From Kiloniella laminariae DSM 19542 (GTDB taxonomy: Bacteria; Pseudomonadota; Alphaproteobacteria; Kiloniellales; Kiloniellaceae), in the NCBI RefSeq assembly GCF_000374005.1, contig NZ_KB893134.1:670852-734851 (forward strand): DNA of 64,000 bases, written 5' to 3'. Positions 45,742 to 55,115 of this stretch are shown here, one piece after another (the stretch's first letter is position 1; every line of letters begins with the position of its first letter). The translations under genes were made by a program, and so were the position numbers. Under the pieces are notes generated by a model. That model saw nothing but the letters and a program-made list of their open reading frames with translations, ran no database searches and was not told where the DNA came from.

Positions 45742-46764
45742 TTATGGCCAGGTCAAACCCCATTCAAGCGTGCGGCGCATTTGCCGGCCAATCGCGCAGC
45801 AGAGAAGCCCTCTCATCTGTTCGACGACAGGTATTGGCTTCCACGTTGTTGTCGTAACTGTCTTTGCGCCTGATTTCGTCAGTTTCTGCCGGACCTTCAC
45901 GGCTGGCTGACGATGGTTCCAACGCCACAGGATCTCGTCGAGGTATCGCTGAAGGTGCTTTCGTCCAAGGCGATGATATACCCCGACAAGGGCGCGCTGG
46001 ACCTGAGAATTGACGGCTTCCACCGTATTGATGTGCGCCCCGAGACTGGGACGGGAATACTGTCGAGCACCGTGATTGACCGTATGATGTGCAGCAAATG
46101 TTTTGCCGATTTTGCGATAAGCCCTATTGCCATCCGTCATCAGAATAGACTGCGGTTCCATCCATTCTTTCATGATTGGCCCAAGTGTTGCGCCTTGGGC
46201 GTTCGGAACCAGGGTCGCCTTGGCTTGGCCATTGCGGTCAGCGGCAACCAGCACGATAGGCTTTTTGGTGCCGCGCCCCCGCTTGTTTTTGACCCCTTTC
46301 TTGAACTTGGGGGCACCTCCCACGAAGGATTCATCGACCTCGACTATGCCGCCCAACTGACTGGCGATCCCTTCTCTGTCGTCCATCAGTTCACGGATGG
46401 CGTGACCGAGTTTCCAGGCAGTTTTTTGGTTCACGCCCAGGATTCGTGACATGACGACCGAGGAGATCCCCTTGCTTGATGTCAGCACGAGAAAGATCGC
46501 GGCAATCCACAGTCGAAGATCCAGTTTGGTCGAGTGCATTGGCGTTCTTGTGGTGACGGTGAATTGACGACGACATTCGTGCTCCGAACATTGATACAGT
46601 CCGGCACGCGCAGATTGACAGCGAAGCGCCACAGACCGCACACTGCCGCAGTGTGGACAATACCGGCCGGTGGGCCAGATCATTTCTTCGAGGAAGACGC
46701 GCCCGTGATGTTCGCTCGGCATCTTCTTCCAGATGTCCCTGACGGATTTCAGTTCCGTGATCAT
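45742..46764 (-). CDS. IS1595-family (ISXO2-like) transposase
   Basis: A 340-residue transposase. The N-terminal zinc ribbon is YCPHCG (about 35-39) with QCSEHEC (about 59-64). The DDE-type core has VEVDES (D144), MTDGNRAY (D211) and HINTVEAVNSQ (E249). The frame is intact, so the element may be active. Start ATG 46764 follows GGAGAG, but this start lies in a strong hairpin (46764-46793) that may limit translation from read-through mRNA. Confidence 0.92.
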   Translation of the reverse strand: MITELKSVRDIWKKMPSEHHGRVFLEEMIWPTGRYCPHCGSVRSVALRCQSARAGLYQCSEHECRRQFTVTTRTPMHSTKLDLRLWIAAIFLVLTSSKGISSVVMSRILGVNQKTAWKLGHAIRELMDDREGIASQLGGIVEVDESFVGGAPKFKKGVKNKRGRGTKKPIVLVAADRNGQAKATLVPNAQGATLGPIMKEWMEPQSILMTDGNRAYRKIGKTFAAHHTVNHGARQYSRPSLGAHINTVEAVNSQVQRALVGVYHRLGRKHLQRYLDEILWRWNHRQPAVKVRQKLTKSGAKTVTTTTWKPIPVVEQMRGLLCCAIGRQMRRTLEWGLTWP

Positions 46765-46793
46765 GTCGGCTCTCCAATGACTGGGAGCCGACA
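46764..46793 (-). promoter_or_regulatory. Hairpin over the transposase start
   Basis: TGTCGGCTC (46764-46772) and GAGCCGACA (46785-46793) form a perfect 9-bp stem with a 12-base loop. The start codon lies at the end of the stem and the GGAGAG ribosome site lies in it. Confidence 0.7.
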
Positions 46794-46831
46794 ATATTGG
46801 CCAACTACCTGTTTCCCGAAGGGAACAGTTT

Positions 46832-46845
46832 ATTTCGCGCGAAAT
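46832..46845. promoter_or_regulatory. 14-bp perfect palindrome at the IS right end
   Basis: ATTTCGCGCGAAAT is fully self-complementary. It is next to another hairpin at 46809-46828 (CTGTT-CCC with GGG-AACAG). Both lie between the transposase and the lipoprotein gene and probably belong to the end of the element. Confidence 0.5.
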
Positions 46846-46952
46846 GGTGACAGGTCCGAGGTTTTTCTATGGTTTTCATAGCTATGGTTCAACCAACGCT
46901 TCTTTTCGTGGATAATGGGGAAACAAAAAATATCATTTTTTTGGGAGGTATT

Positions 46953-47333
46953 ATGAGTTTTCTCGGAAACAGACAGTGTATTGGGCTTTCAGTTTTAGCG
47001 ATTTCACTTGGACTTATGGGGTGCCAGACAACGGGATCAAGTATTCCTGGAGAAGGGAAAGTTTTAGCTGATTATCCGCTGGTTTTTTGTGCAAAGGATG
47101 GCTCTAAAACTCAACTGGTTGCCTATAAGAATTTGGACCACGCTCCGCGTACGAATTCAGTTTCTCCCTATTGCGATAAAGCAGCCTATGAAAAAGGAGA
47201 AATTTCCGGGTATCTTAAGGAAAACGGATACTTCTTTTCTGGCTTGAAGGGCGAATTTCATATCGTCTGTGCAGAAGGTTTCATTTCCCTTTCCGATCCG
47301 TTCGAAATTCCAGATTCATGTTCATTGCAATAA
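46953..47333 (+). CDS. Small AT-rich lipoprotein gene
   Basis: A 126-residue predicted lipoprotein with lipobox LMGC (Cys 24). The mature part has four cysteines (46, 74, 106, 123), enough for two disulfides, and is otherwise not recognised. The start ATG 46953 follows GGGAGG. Base composition is more AT-rich than the surroundings, and it lies between an insertion sequence and leuA, so it may be horizontally acquired. Confidence 0.7.
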   Translation: MSFLGNRQCIGLSVLAISLGLMGCQTTGSSIPGEGKVLADYPLVFCAKDGSKTQLVAYKNLDHAPRTNSVSPYCDKAAYEKGEISGYLKENGYFFSGLKGEFHIVCAEGFISLSDPFEIPDSCSLQ

Positions 47334-47381
47334 TCTGGTTTGAGAAGGCTTCTGTAACTCTGCTTCGTTGCACAGGTAAGT

Positions 47382-47420
47382 AAAAAACAGCCGTGGGAAA
47401 TTTATCCTACGGCTGTTTTT
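47382..47420. terminator. Bidirectional terminator between the lipoprotein gene and leuA
   Basis: AAAAAACAGCCGT pairs with ACGGCTGTTTTT, with an inner GGA/TCC, flanked by A and T tracts on both sides. It can end both convergent transcripts. Confidence 0.92.
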
Positions 47421-47444
47421 ATGAATACTCTGTCGAAGGATAGA

Positions 47445-49118
47445 TTATTTACCCAGAATCTGATTGGTCGCAGATACTATTGCCCGGATTGAGGCAACGG
47501 TGGTGTTCGAATCGATACCGATACCCCAGACAGTTTGGCCGTCATCGGTTTTCAGTTCGAGGTAGGCGACAGCCTTTGCGTCCGATCCGTGGGTCAGGGA
47601 GTGCTGGTGGTAGTCTTCCACTGTCAGGCGGACACCCAGGTTTTCAGCAACTGCGTTGATGAAGCCTGCGACAGGACCATTACCTTTACCGGTGATCTGG
47701 CGAGCTTCGTCGTTAAAGTTGATCTGAGCCGTGAGATGGCGGATTTCTGCAGCGTGTGTATCTGGCACTGTGGTGTGGTTTTTGAACTGCAAGGGGGTTG
47801 ACCAGCGCAGGTAGGACTCGTCGAACGTCTCCCAGATTACTTCTGGTGTGATCTCCTTGCCTGTGGTTTCGGCAATGTTTTGAATCCGTTTTGAGAAATC
47901 AACCTGCAGGGCCTTGGGCAGCTCCATATGGTAGTCGTTCTGCATGATATAGGCGACCCCGCCTTTACCGGACTGGCTGTTGATCCTGATGATCGCTTCA
48001 TAACTTCGGCCAATATCCTGCGGGTCAATCGGCAGATAGGGGACTTCCCAGAGATCTTCGTTACTTGCTTTCAGAGCCGTCATCCCCTTTTTGATCGCAT
48101 CCTGATGGGAGCCGGAGAAGGCGGTATAGACCAGTTCTCCAACCCAGGGGTGGCGGGGATGAACAGGGAGCTGGTTGCAGTATTCCGCAGTCTCCTTGAC
48201 CCGGTTGATGTCGGAAATATCCAGCCTGGGGTCAATACCCTGGGTCATCATGTTGACCGCCAGGGTGACCAGGTCGACGTTGCCTGTCCGTTCGCCATTG
48301 CCAAACAGTGTGCCCTCAACACGGTCAGCCCCTGCGAGCAAACCCAGTTCGGTTGCCGCAATTCCCGTGCCGCGATCATTGTGCGGGTGCAGGCTGATAA
48401 TGACCGAATCCCGATTTTTAATGTTGCCACAGAACCATTCGATCTGGTCGGCGTGAACGTTCGGGGTGGACATCTCGACGGTGGCAGGCAGGTTCAGGAT
48501 AACCTTGTTCTCGGGGCTGGCTTCCCAGACATCCATTACGGCTTCACAGATATCCCGGGCAAAAGGCAACTCCGTTCCGGTGAAGCTCTCTGGCGAGTAC
48601 TGGTGGATGATTTTGGTGCCGGGAACTGTCGGGATCAGCTCTTTGATCAGCTGCGCGCCCTTAACGGCGATATCGATGATGCCCTGTTTGTCTTCACGGA
48701 AAACCACTCGGCGTTGCAATTCGGAGGTCGAATTGTAGAGGTGGACAATGGCGCTTTTGGCCCCCTGTATGCTTTCAAAGGTCCGCCGGATCAGATGCTC
48801 GCGCGCCTGGGTCAAGACCTGGATGGTGACATCATCAGGAATCATATCCTTTTCGATCAGCATGCGCAGGAAATCAAAGTCCGTTTGAGATGCGGAAGGA
48901 AAGCCAACCTCGATTTCCTTGAAACCCATTTCAACCAGCAGATTAAACATCTTTTTCTTGCGGGTGGTATCCATTGGTTCGATCAGGGCCTGATTGCCGT
49001 CGCGAAGATCTACGGAACACCAGATCGGGGCCCGGGTGATGGTTTTGTTCGGCCAAGAGCGGTTTTCCAGTTTCACCTGTTCAAAGGCACGGTATCTTTC
49101 AAATGGCATTTTCTGCAT
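47445..49118 (-). CDS. leuA: 2-isopropylmalate synthase
   Basis: A 557-residue enzyme that condenses acetyl-CoA with 2-oxoisovalerate, the first step of leucine synthesis. The HMGL-like barrel has the entry RDGNQAL and metal motif LHPHNDRG; the C-terminal regulatory LeuA dimer domain binds leucine. Length and sequence fit the longer, type 2 class (about 560). ATG 49118 follows GGAGAG; an in-frame extension to 49190 is not conserved. A long 5' region suggests leader control. Confidence 0.94.
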   Translation of the reverse strand: MQKMPFERYRAFEQVKLENRSWPNKTITRAPIWCSVDLRDGNQALIEPMDTTRKKKMFNLLVEMGFKEIEVGFPSASQTDFDFLRMLIEKDMIPDDVTIQVLTQAREHLIRRTFESIQGAKSAIVHLYNSTSELQRRVVFREDKQGIIDIAVKGAQLIKELIPTVPGTKIIHQYSPESFTGTELPFARDICEAVMDVWEASPENKVILNLPATVEMSTPNVHADQIEWFCGNIKNRDSVIISLHPHNDRGTGIAATELGLLAGADRVEGTLFGNGERTGNVDLVTLAVNMMTQGIDPRLDISDINRVKETAEYCNQLPVHPRHPWVGELVYTAFSGSHQDAIKKGMTALKASNEDLWEVPYLPIDPQDIGRSYEAIIRINSQSGKGGVAYIMQNDYHMELPKALQVDFSKRIQNIAETTGKEITPEVIWETFDESYLRWSTPLQFKNHTTVPDTHAAEIRHLTAQINFNDEARQITGKGNGPVAGFINAVAENLGVRLTVEDYHQHSLTHGSDAKAVAYLELKTDDGQTVWGIGIDSNTTVASIRAIVSATNQILGK

Positions 49119-49265
49119 TTTATGCTCTCCAACGGTCCGGGGCGCTCTGGCGTTTGTGCTTTTGGCATCTGTGCTTTTTTTGCGCAACATCCGGCATGTC
49201 TAAACTTTTATCTGATATTTGGAAATAGCGGCAGTGCATAGGAAGCATCTTCTGTTCATATACAT

Positions 49266-49409
49266 ACGATCACCGGGGGCCGCTTACTGGCCCCGATGAT
49301 CGTGGGTAAGTCGCAGGTTGTGCCAAGCCTGCTGCAAAACCAGGCGGTGTTCACCGACGCGAGCCGACTCTATAAAAAGATGAGCCGAGAAAATATGAGA
49401 AGTAATCAT
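49266..49409 (-). promoter_or_regulatory. Possible leuA leader: short ORF ending in a strong hairpin
   Basis: Upstream of leuA on its strand, an ATG at 49409 opens a 41-codon frame with several Leu and Val codons. It stops at 49284, inside a hairpin (49266-49303) with stems ACGATCA/TGATCGT and GGGGCC/GGCCCC. This resembles a leader-peptide attenuator, but no T run follows and the ribosome site is weak. The rest of 49119-49654 holds a CCGGC/GCCGG hairpin near 49459-49476 and nothing else recognised. Confidence 0.35.
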
Positions 49410-49654
49410 TACAGCGGTATTCCGTATAATTCCGAGTTGCAAACAAGCAGCACGACCGGCTCTCTCAGGAGGCCGGGGTGATAAGTCGCCCTAGAAGGCG
49501 CGCGCTCAGAATGGTTCCGCTTTTAATCATGCGCTAAAGATGCGGTGCAATACTGTCGGGGTCAAGACCTTAATCCCGCAATTCCTCGCAGGAGGGTATA
49601 TTAAAAAGAGGTTAGCTGGAATATTTGATTGCAATCACTCTGACGAGTTTGAAT

Positions 49655-50032
49655 TCATTGTGATTTAAGACGGAATAACATCCAGACAAAAAGCGCTGTG
49701 CCGAGAAGTGTAATCAGGGACCCGACCGCAACAGGGGCGTTGTTGCTGCTATCAAGCGCAACAACGATCTTCCCGAGAACCAGTACGATAGCGCCAAGCT
49801 GAAACATCCAGAATTGCAGCTTTGCCTGGGGGTGTTCTGCCAGACCAGAGAAATGTTTGAGTGTGAAGCCAAAAATCAGAGAAAGCAGGAAGCCAACAAG
49901 GTTGGTGTGGGCATGGGCATTGGAGAAATGAAAACTTTCGGTAATGCCCATCCAGATACCAAAAATCATGCCGATGAGCAGCCAGATAAAACCTGCTTTA
50001 ATATAACGATCAGAGAGAGAAGCTTTGGTCAC
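49655..50032 (-). CDS. Small four-helix membrane protein, haem-oxidase-like motif
   Basis: A 125-residue membrane protein with four hydrophobic segments. The second contains NAHAHTNLVGF, a His-rich motif similar to helix starts of haem-copper oxidase subunit I and related small membrane proteins. Start is GTG 50032 after AAGGGGA. Function is unknown. The neighbours (leuA, PAS_5) give no hint. Confidence 0.65.
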   Translation of the reverse strand: MTKASLSDRYIKAGFIWLLIGMIFGIWMGITESFHFSNAHAHTNLVGFLLSLIFGFTLKHFSGLAEHPQAKLQFWMFQLGAIVLVLGKIVVALDSSNNAPVAVGSLITLLGTALFVWMLFRLKSQ

Positions 50033-50151
50033 AATTATCCCCTTTGTTATTTTCGTGTGAAAATGAAACAAATTCAGAAACAATTTTTACCCGAAGCGTT
50101 TTAGTTGCTCTTTGTAATAAGGACTAAAAGAGACGAACGCTGCCAGGAGCA

Positions 50152-50607
50152 TCACTGTTTGTTGGACAGGAAGTCTACACAGATAAATAACATATTTACC
50201 TTCACGCCGTCGATAGAGAGCGGGAGGATGATGTCCTCAATACTTTTGTGTGCCTTGTAGCGACCAACATAAGGCGGGGTGGCGATTACCGGGGCTTTAT
50301 CTGTGACGGCCTTTTCCAGATAAGACCAGAGTTTGCTTGGCTTTTTCTGGTGTGGAATGCTTGACATCCACTGGCCTGTCGGGTTTGTTTCGAGATGCCT
50401 GACAATCTCGGACCCAATCAGACGATATCTAAAATCCAACGGTTCAAGCTGGACCTCGTGTATCAGGATATTCGGGAGTAAATCCCGCAGATCAGCAGGG
50501 TCCAGATCTGCTCTGGCTGGCATCAGGCGATCCCCCCGTTTTGAATCCCAGTACTGATACATTTCGAAATTTTTGATCGACTTGATCTGGGAGGGATCAA
50601 AACTCAT
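50152..50607 (-). CDS. PAS_5 domain protein
   Basis: A 151-residue protein formed by one PAS domain of the PAS_5 family common in Alphaproteobacteria. The signature YWDSKRGDRLMPARADLDP is at about 20-38, followed by LLPNIL and DFRYRLIGSEIV. No output domain is fused, so it may work with another regulator. Start ATG 50607 after GAGAG. Confidence 0.8.
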   Translation of the reverse strand: MSFDPSQIKSIKNFEMYQYWDSKRGDRLMPARADLDPADLRDLLPNILIHEVQLEPLDFRYRLIGSEIVRHLETNPTGQWMSSIPHQKKPSKLWSYLEKAVTDKAPVIATPPYVGRYKAHKSIEDIILPLSIDGVKVNMLFICVDFLSNKQ

Positions 50608-50693
50608 CGGTTCTCTCACTAGGCTTAAGCTATGCCGGATATCACGCGGCAACAGTTTTTGTCGTTAAAACAGTTTTTCTGATACGTTGGAAA

Positions 50694-52205
50694 TTATTTT
50701 TTCCAAATAGATTTCCCTGATCCAGGGAGGCCTAACTGGTTCCAGATGTCATCAATCTTTTCGACAACAGCGTTATCCATGCGAATCTCCTCGCCCCACT
50801 CCCGTTTGGTCTCGGGTTCCCACTTGTCTGTGGCATCAAGGCCGATTTTGGAGCCAAGACCACTTTCGGGGGAGGCAAAGTCGAGATAATCAATCGGAGT
50901 GCCTTCGATCACGGTAATATCCCGTGCGGGATCCATCTTGGTTGACACTGCCCACATGACATCTTTCCAGTCACGGGCATTGATGGTGTCATCCACCACG
51001 ATCACCCACTTGGTATACATGAACTGGCGCAGATAGGACCAGACCCCCATCATCACTCTTTTGGCGTGGCCGGGATAGGCCTTTTTCATCGAAACGACTG
51101 CAATCCGATAACTGCAACCTTCCGGAGGAAGCCAGAAATCACTGATTTCTGGGAACTGCTGCTGTATCAGCGGGATAAATACCTCGTTCAGTGCCTCACC
51201 GAGCACAGAGGGCTCATCTGGCGGGCGACCGGTGAAGGTCGAAAGGTAGATCGGTTTTTTCCGCATGGTAATTGCGGTGATGGTGAAAACCGGGAAGGGT
51301 TCAACCGAGTTGTAATAGCCTGTGTGATCGCCGTAGGGACCTTCATCACCATATTCATCAAGGCTGACAAAACCTTCGAGAATGATTTCGGCATTGGCCG
51401 GAACCTTGAGCGGGACGGTTTTGCAGTCAACCAATTCGACTTTTTTACCGCGGAGCAGGCCTGCGAACTGGTACTCTGAAAGAGTATCCGGAACGGGAGT
51501 TACTGCGGCAATAATTGTCCCGGGGTCCGAGCCAAGGACCACGGCGGCGGGCAAGGGGTCCGGCTTTTGTTTTTTCCAGCGGGCATAGTGCTGGGCGCCA
51601 CCGCGATGTTTTAGCCAGCGCATCAGGGTCTTGTTCTTGCCCAAAACCTGCATGCGATAGATACCCAGATTAAAAACGTCGGTTTTTTCACCGCCGGGCC
51701 CCTTGGTGACAACAAGAGGCCAGGTGATCAGAGGGGCAGGTTCGCCGGGCCAACAGGTCTGGATCGGCAGTTTGGCGAGGTCAATGTCATCGCCAGTCAA
51801 GACCACTTCCTGGCAAGGGGCTGAAGAAACACTTTTGGGTTTCATGGCCATGACTGTTTTCAGGATTGGAAGATTGTCCCAGGCCTCTTTCAAACTTCCC
51901 GGGGGCTCCGGTTGCCTCAGAAAAGCCAGAGTCTCTCCGACTTCACGCAGTTCTTCCGGACTGCGTTCCATCCCCCAAGCGACCCGCTCGACCGTGCCGA
52001 AAAGGTTGACCAGAACCGGCATGTCATAGGGGGTTCCATCTTCATGCACGACGTTTTCAAACAAGACAGCAGGGCCACCCTCAGCAAGTAGTCTTGTCTG
52101 GATTTCAGTCATTTCCAGCATCGGTGAAACGGGGTGCGTAACCCGGATCAGGCGGCCCTGGTCTTCAAGATGGGTAATGAAATCCCGCAAAGAGGAGTAT
52201 GGCAT
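50694..52205 (-). CDS. ubiD: 4-hydroxy-3-polyprenylbenzoate decarboxylase
   Basis: A 503-residue prenylated-FMN-dependent decarboxylase of ubiquinone synthesis. It opens with the [19 protein letters not shown] type N-terminus and has [18 protein letters not shown] prFMN/metal residues ([15 protein letters not shown]) and the GRPPDEPS motif. Its start lies 3 bases after nfeD, so it is the last gene of a qmcA-nfeD-ubiD unit. Its prFMN supplier ubiX is not in the window. Confidence 0.95.
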   Translation of the reverse strand: MPYSSLRDFITHLEDQGRLIRVTHPVSPMLEMTEIQTRLLAEGGPAVLFENVVHEDGTPYDMPVLVNLFGTVERVAWGMERSPEELREVGETLAFLRQPEPPGSLKEAWDNLPILKTVMAMKPKSVSSAPCQEVVLTGDDIDLAKLPIQTCWPGEPAPLITWPLVVTKGPGGEKTDVFNLGIYRMQVLGKNKTLMRWLKHRGGAQHYARWKKQKPDPLPAAVVLGSDPGTIIAAVTPVPDTLSEYQFAGLLRGKKVELVDCKTVPLKVPANAEIILEGFVSLDEYGDEGPYGDHTGYYNSVEPFPVFTITAITMRKKPIYLSTFTGRPPDEPSVLGEALNEVFIPLIQQQFPEISDFWLPPEGCSYRIAVVSMKKAYPGHAKRVMMGVWSYLRQFMYTKWVIVVDDTINARDWKDVMWAVSTKMDPARDITVIEGTPIDYLDFASPESGLGSKIGLDATDKWEPETKREWGEEIRMDNAVVEKIDDIWNQLGLPGSGKSIWKK

Positions 52206-52208
52206 AGG

Positions 52209-52664
52209 TTATAATGGTGCTTCTTCTGGTTCAACAATCAGGGCTGTGCCTTCTATGCTGGTTATACGCACCTTGCTCCCCTCGGGTAAATCCCCTCCCT
52301 TGATTTTCCAGATGACTCCGTCGATGGTTTCCCGACTGCCTCCCTGTGTCAGAGGTTTTTTCAGAGTCAGAGTTTGACCGACAAGATCCTGCCCCCGTTT
52401 GTTGAGTCCTGGGCGATCGGTGAGCGTTGGATGTTTTTTGGCATAGATGCGCCAGACAACAATTGAGACAACCGACAAAACGGCAAAGATGAGAATCTGG
52501 TGTTCCCAAGCCATGTCTGGAAATAAATAAAGCAACCCGCCGACGATTGCTGCGGCGATACCCATCCAGAGGGCAACGGCACCGGGGGCAAAGACCTCGA
52601 CGGAAATGAGAAACAGGGCAAAAACCCACCAGTACCAGAATTCGATTTGTGTCAGAATAAACAT
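52209..52664 (-). CDS. NfeD family protein
   Basis: A 151-residue membrane protein with three to four hydrophobic segments and a C-terminal OB-like domain (about 85-148, with DLVGQTLTLKKPL). NfeD proteins pair with SPFH proteins of the paraslipin type to organise membrane domains; here the partner gene is 15 bases upstream. Confidence 0.88.
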   Translation of the reverse strand: MFILTQIEFWYWWVFALFLISVEVFAPGAVALWMGIAAAIVGGLLYLFPDMAWEHQILIFAVLSVVSIVVWRIYAKKHPTLTDRPGLNKRGQDLVGQTLTLKKPLTQGGSRETIDGVIWKIKGGDLPEGSKVRITSIEGTALIVEPEEAPL

Positions 52665-52679
52665 GGTGTTTGAAAGTCC

Positions 52680-53663
52680 TTAGTTGTCGGGACTGTTTTG
52701 CTTGTCACCTTTCCAGGGGGAAGGTTTTTTCTTGGGTGGGGTGCTGTCGTCGCTAAGCATCGATTTGGCTATTTCAGCCACGCCAGCGATAGAACCGAGT
52801 ATACCAGTCGCCTCCATCGGCAGGATCATAGTCTTCTGGTTTGGTGAATCCGCAAACCGCCCAAAGGCTGCAACGTATTTCTGCGCGATAAAGTAGTTGA
52901 TGGCCTGAATATCACCCTCGGCAATTGCCTGGGATACCACGGTTGCAGCCTTGGCTTCGGCTTCGGCTTCTCTTTCACGGGCTTCTGCATCACGATAGGC
53001 TGATTCGCGCCGACCTTCTGCTTCGAGAATTGCAGATTGCTTCATACCTTCGGCCCGGAGTATCTGGGCCTGGCGCACACCTTCAGCCTCAAGAATACTG
53101 GCGCGTTTATCGCGCTCGGCTTTCATCTGTCTGCCCATGGACTGCACAAGATCTGCCGGAGGGGTAATATCCTTTATCTCAACTCTGGTAACCTTGACGC
53201 CCCAGGGCTCGGTGGCATCATCGACCACCCTGATCAGTTCAGCATTAATCTTGTCTCGTTGGGAGAGAAGCTCGTCCAGGTCCATTGAGCCCATAACGGT
53301 ACGGATGTTGGTCATGGTCAGATTAAGGATCGCACGTTCAAGATCTCGAACTTCGTAAGCTGCTTTTGCGGCATCAAGGATTTGATAAAAAACCACACCA
53401 TCAACCTGAACAACCGCGTTGTCTTTGGTGATCACCTCTTGCGAGGGAACATCCATAACAGTTTCCATCATGCTGAGGACCGCCCCGATTCTGTCTACGA
53501 CAGGAATAATGAGGTGCAAGCCGGGAGGAAGTGTTCTGGTGTAGCGGCCAAAGCGTTCAATCGTATATTCGCTCCCCTGAGGAACAGATTTCACCCCCAT
53601 CAGAATGAGAATAAAAGCCAGGACAACAGCGGCAATTGCAAAAATTGAAAAAGCAGACAGCAT
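52680..53663 (-). CDS. SPFH/band 7 membrane protein, QmcA-like
   Basis: A 327-residue paraslipin. One N-terminal membrane helix (about 5-24) is followed by the SPFH domain with [20 protein letters not shown] and an Ala/Glu/Arg-rich coiled coil (about 190-245). It is expected to form large ring oligomers in the membrane with NfeD. It is first in the minus-strand unit with nfeD and ubiD. Confidence 0.9.
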   Translation of the reverse strand: MLSAFSIFAIAAVVLAFILILMGVKSVPQGSEYTIERFGRYTRTLPPGLHLIIPVVDRIGAVLSMMETVMDVPSQEVITKDNAVVQVDGVVFYQILDAAKAAYEVRDLERAILNLTMTNIRTVMGSMDLDELLSQRDKINAELIRVVDDATEPWGVKVTRVEIKDITPPADLVQSMGRQMKAERDKRASILEAEGVRQAQILRAEGMKQSAILEAEGRRESAYRDAEAREREAEAEAKAATVVSQAIAEGDIQAINYFIAQKYVAAFGRFADSPNQKTMILPMEATGILGSIAGVAEIAKSMLSDDSTPPKKKPSPWKGDKQNSPDN

Positions 53664-53948
53664 GGAAAATCCTTATGGATTAATAAATCTGATTCGATAA
53701 AGCATAAAACTTATCTATGACAGGATGAACAAAGCCAGCGCCACAGGAAAACGATTTTTTACTAAATGGCAGCATAGACATTTTATTTCGGTTGGTTCAG
53801 GTGGATTCGTAACTCCCTTACTAATAGTAATCTTTTTTTATTCTTATGTTGTTGGTTTTTTCCTATTCCTCAGGAAACAAGAAGCCTATAGTACCCTTAG
53901 TTTGTATGTGCCGAGACAATTTCGGGGTTAGATTATAGAGTGACTGGA

Positions 53949-54161
53949 ATGACTCAATTTTTTGTGGTTGGCGGCGAATATGCAGATACATCTTTCTGCG
54001 AAGCTGTCGGGGGGGACGAAGAGTGGATTGGTCCATTTTCCAATTATGAATCGGCACAAAAGGAGTGGTCACGCAGAGCGTGGTTAACCGTCGATGATTG
54101 TACAACCCGGTTTCGTATTGAGCGGGTTGATGCGGATGCGCCCCCACCTTGTACAGACTAG
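53949..54161 (+). CDS. DUF4170 family protein
   Basis: A 70-residue protein of DUF4170: FFVVGGEYADTSF at the start, GPFSNYESAQKEWSRRAW and TVDDCTTRFRIERV. The family is alphaproteobacterial, function unknown, and is often found in the pmbA/DUF374/waaA neighbourhood; here it is about 10 kb away from pmbA. Start ATG 53949 or in-frame GTG 53940. The gap 53664-53939 holds no gene I can support. Confidence 0.85.
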   Translation: MTQFFVVGGEYADTSFCEAVGGDEEWIGPFSNYESAQKEWSRRAWLTVDDCTTRFRIERVDADAPPPCTD

Positions 54162-54174
54162 ATAAGGCTTCCTG

Positions 54175-54978
54175 ATGCCCTGGGCACTACCCGGTGATCA
54201 GGAGACCCGGCTGAGGATTGCTAAAGGCTATCCTTTTGAGGCCCCTTCTTCCTCTTATCTTTTCGAAGATGGACAAGCTAGGCTCTTCTCTGAATTTCAG
54301 AACGGAGAGCTTGATTATTGGCGCGGCCAACTTCAACAAAGAACGGCGGTGATCGCGCATGGTTCCAATCGATCACCCGAACAGCTGGCCCGCAAGTTTG
54401 CGGGGCACCCTGCCGGGCGTGAGGTTATACCTGTTACGGCCATCTGGTTGGAAGATCACGAAGTGGTCTATTCGGCACATATGGCGCGCTATGGCTCTAT
54501 TGCCGCTGAGCTGATTTATTGTCCGGGAACCGCGGTGCAAGTGTTTGTGACCTGGCTTGATCAAACGCAGCTGCTGCGCATGCATGAGAGCGAATTGCCT
54601 TCCGAAAACTATACCTACGGATGTCTGGGGTGTAATTGGTCTCTGGCGGCTCAAGAAGATGATGCTCTGGACATTTCCCCTCAATCAGTAAAGCTTATGG
54701 TTTATCGCAGCACCGCCGGAGCCTTGAATCACAAGGGCAAGGCTGTGGCTATTTCTGCTCTTCCTGCTCGGGGAAGATCCCTGCAGGCCTGGCAACAAAG
54801 CGAGGTATTGCAACATGTTCATGAGGTTCATGGCTTCAGGCAATGTGGTGAGCCGGAATCACTGGATCAGGCAATTCTCGAATCTATTGAGATTACCGAC
54901 TATCGGCAGAGACTGGTGCAGAGTTTAAAAAAACAATCATTGGATGTTTCTCACCCTTCCTATACTATTTGCCCATAG
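54175..54978 (+). CDS. Hypothetical protein with a gamma-glutamylcyclotransferase-like start motif
   Basis: A 267-residue soluble protein that I do not recognise. Near residue 61 it has AVIAHGSNRSPEQL, which looks like the YGSN substrate loop of gamma-glutamylcyclotransferases, followed by a beta-rich region with VVYSAHMARYGSIAAEL. The usual catalytic glutamate cannot be placed with confidence. It follows the DUF4170 gene by 13 bases, so they are likely co-transcribed. Confidence 0.6.
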   Translation: MPWALPGDQETRLRIAKGYPFEAPSSSYLFEDGQARLFSEFQNGELDYWRGQLQQRTAVIAHGSNRSPEQLARKFAGHPAGREVIPVTAIWLEDHEVVYSAHMARYGSIAAELIYCPGTAVQVFVTWLDQTQLLRMHESELPSENYTYGCLGCNWSLAAQEDDALDISPQSVKLMVYRSTAGALNHKGKAVAISALPARGRSLQAWQQSEVLQHVHEVHGFRQCGEPESLDQAILESIEITDYRQRLVQSLKKQSLDVSHPSYTICP

Positions 54979-55115
54979 TGAAGTTTATTTTTCTTGCAAA
55001 TAAAAAGACAGTTCTTTAAAGAGCGCGCTTCAACGGGGCCATACTGGGGTTTGTAGCTGCAAAGTAACAGATCGCGATTGAGCCAAAGTCATCTACTGGT
55101 TGGGGAGGACGCAGA

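Larger units (their letters stand above)
45652..46854 (-). mobile_element. IS1595-family insertion sequence (ends tentative)
   Basis: The element is defined by its ISXO2-like transposase. The ends are uncertain. The only matching outer sequences I see are CCTGTCA at 45652-45658 and TGACAGG at 46848-46854, which would give 1,203 bp, a plausible size. The match does not extend well beyond 7 bp and no target duplication is clear. The right end holds several inverted repeats. Confidence 0.55.

Noticed and set aside
47928..49241. A 437-codon plus-strand frame antisense to leuA
   Set aside because: leuA is certain on the other strand. The frame is open because of third-position bias in leuA codons.
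49296..49481. A 61-codon plus-strand frame in the leuA upstream region
   Set aside because: It has no ribosome site and starts inside the GC-rich hairpin. The leader interpretation on the other strand is at least as likely.
53725..53931. A 68-codon frame with one hydrophobic segment before the DUF4170 gene
   Set aside because: No good ribosome site, odd AT-rich composition and no recognisable features. It may be a small membrane protein, but I cannot support it.
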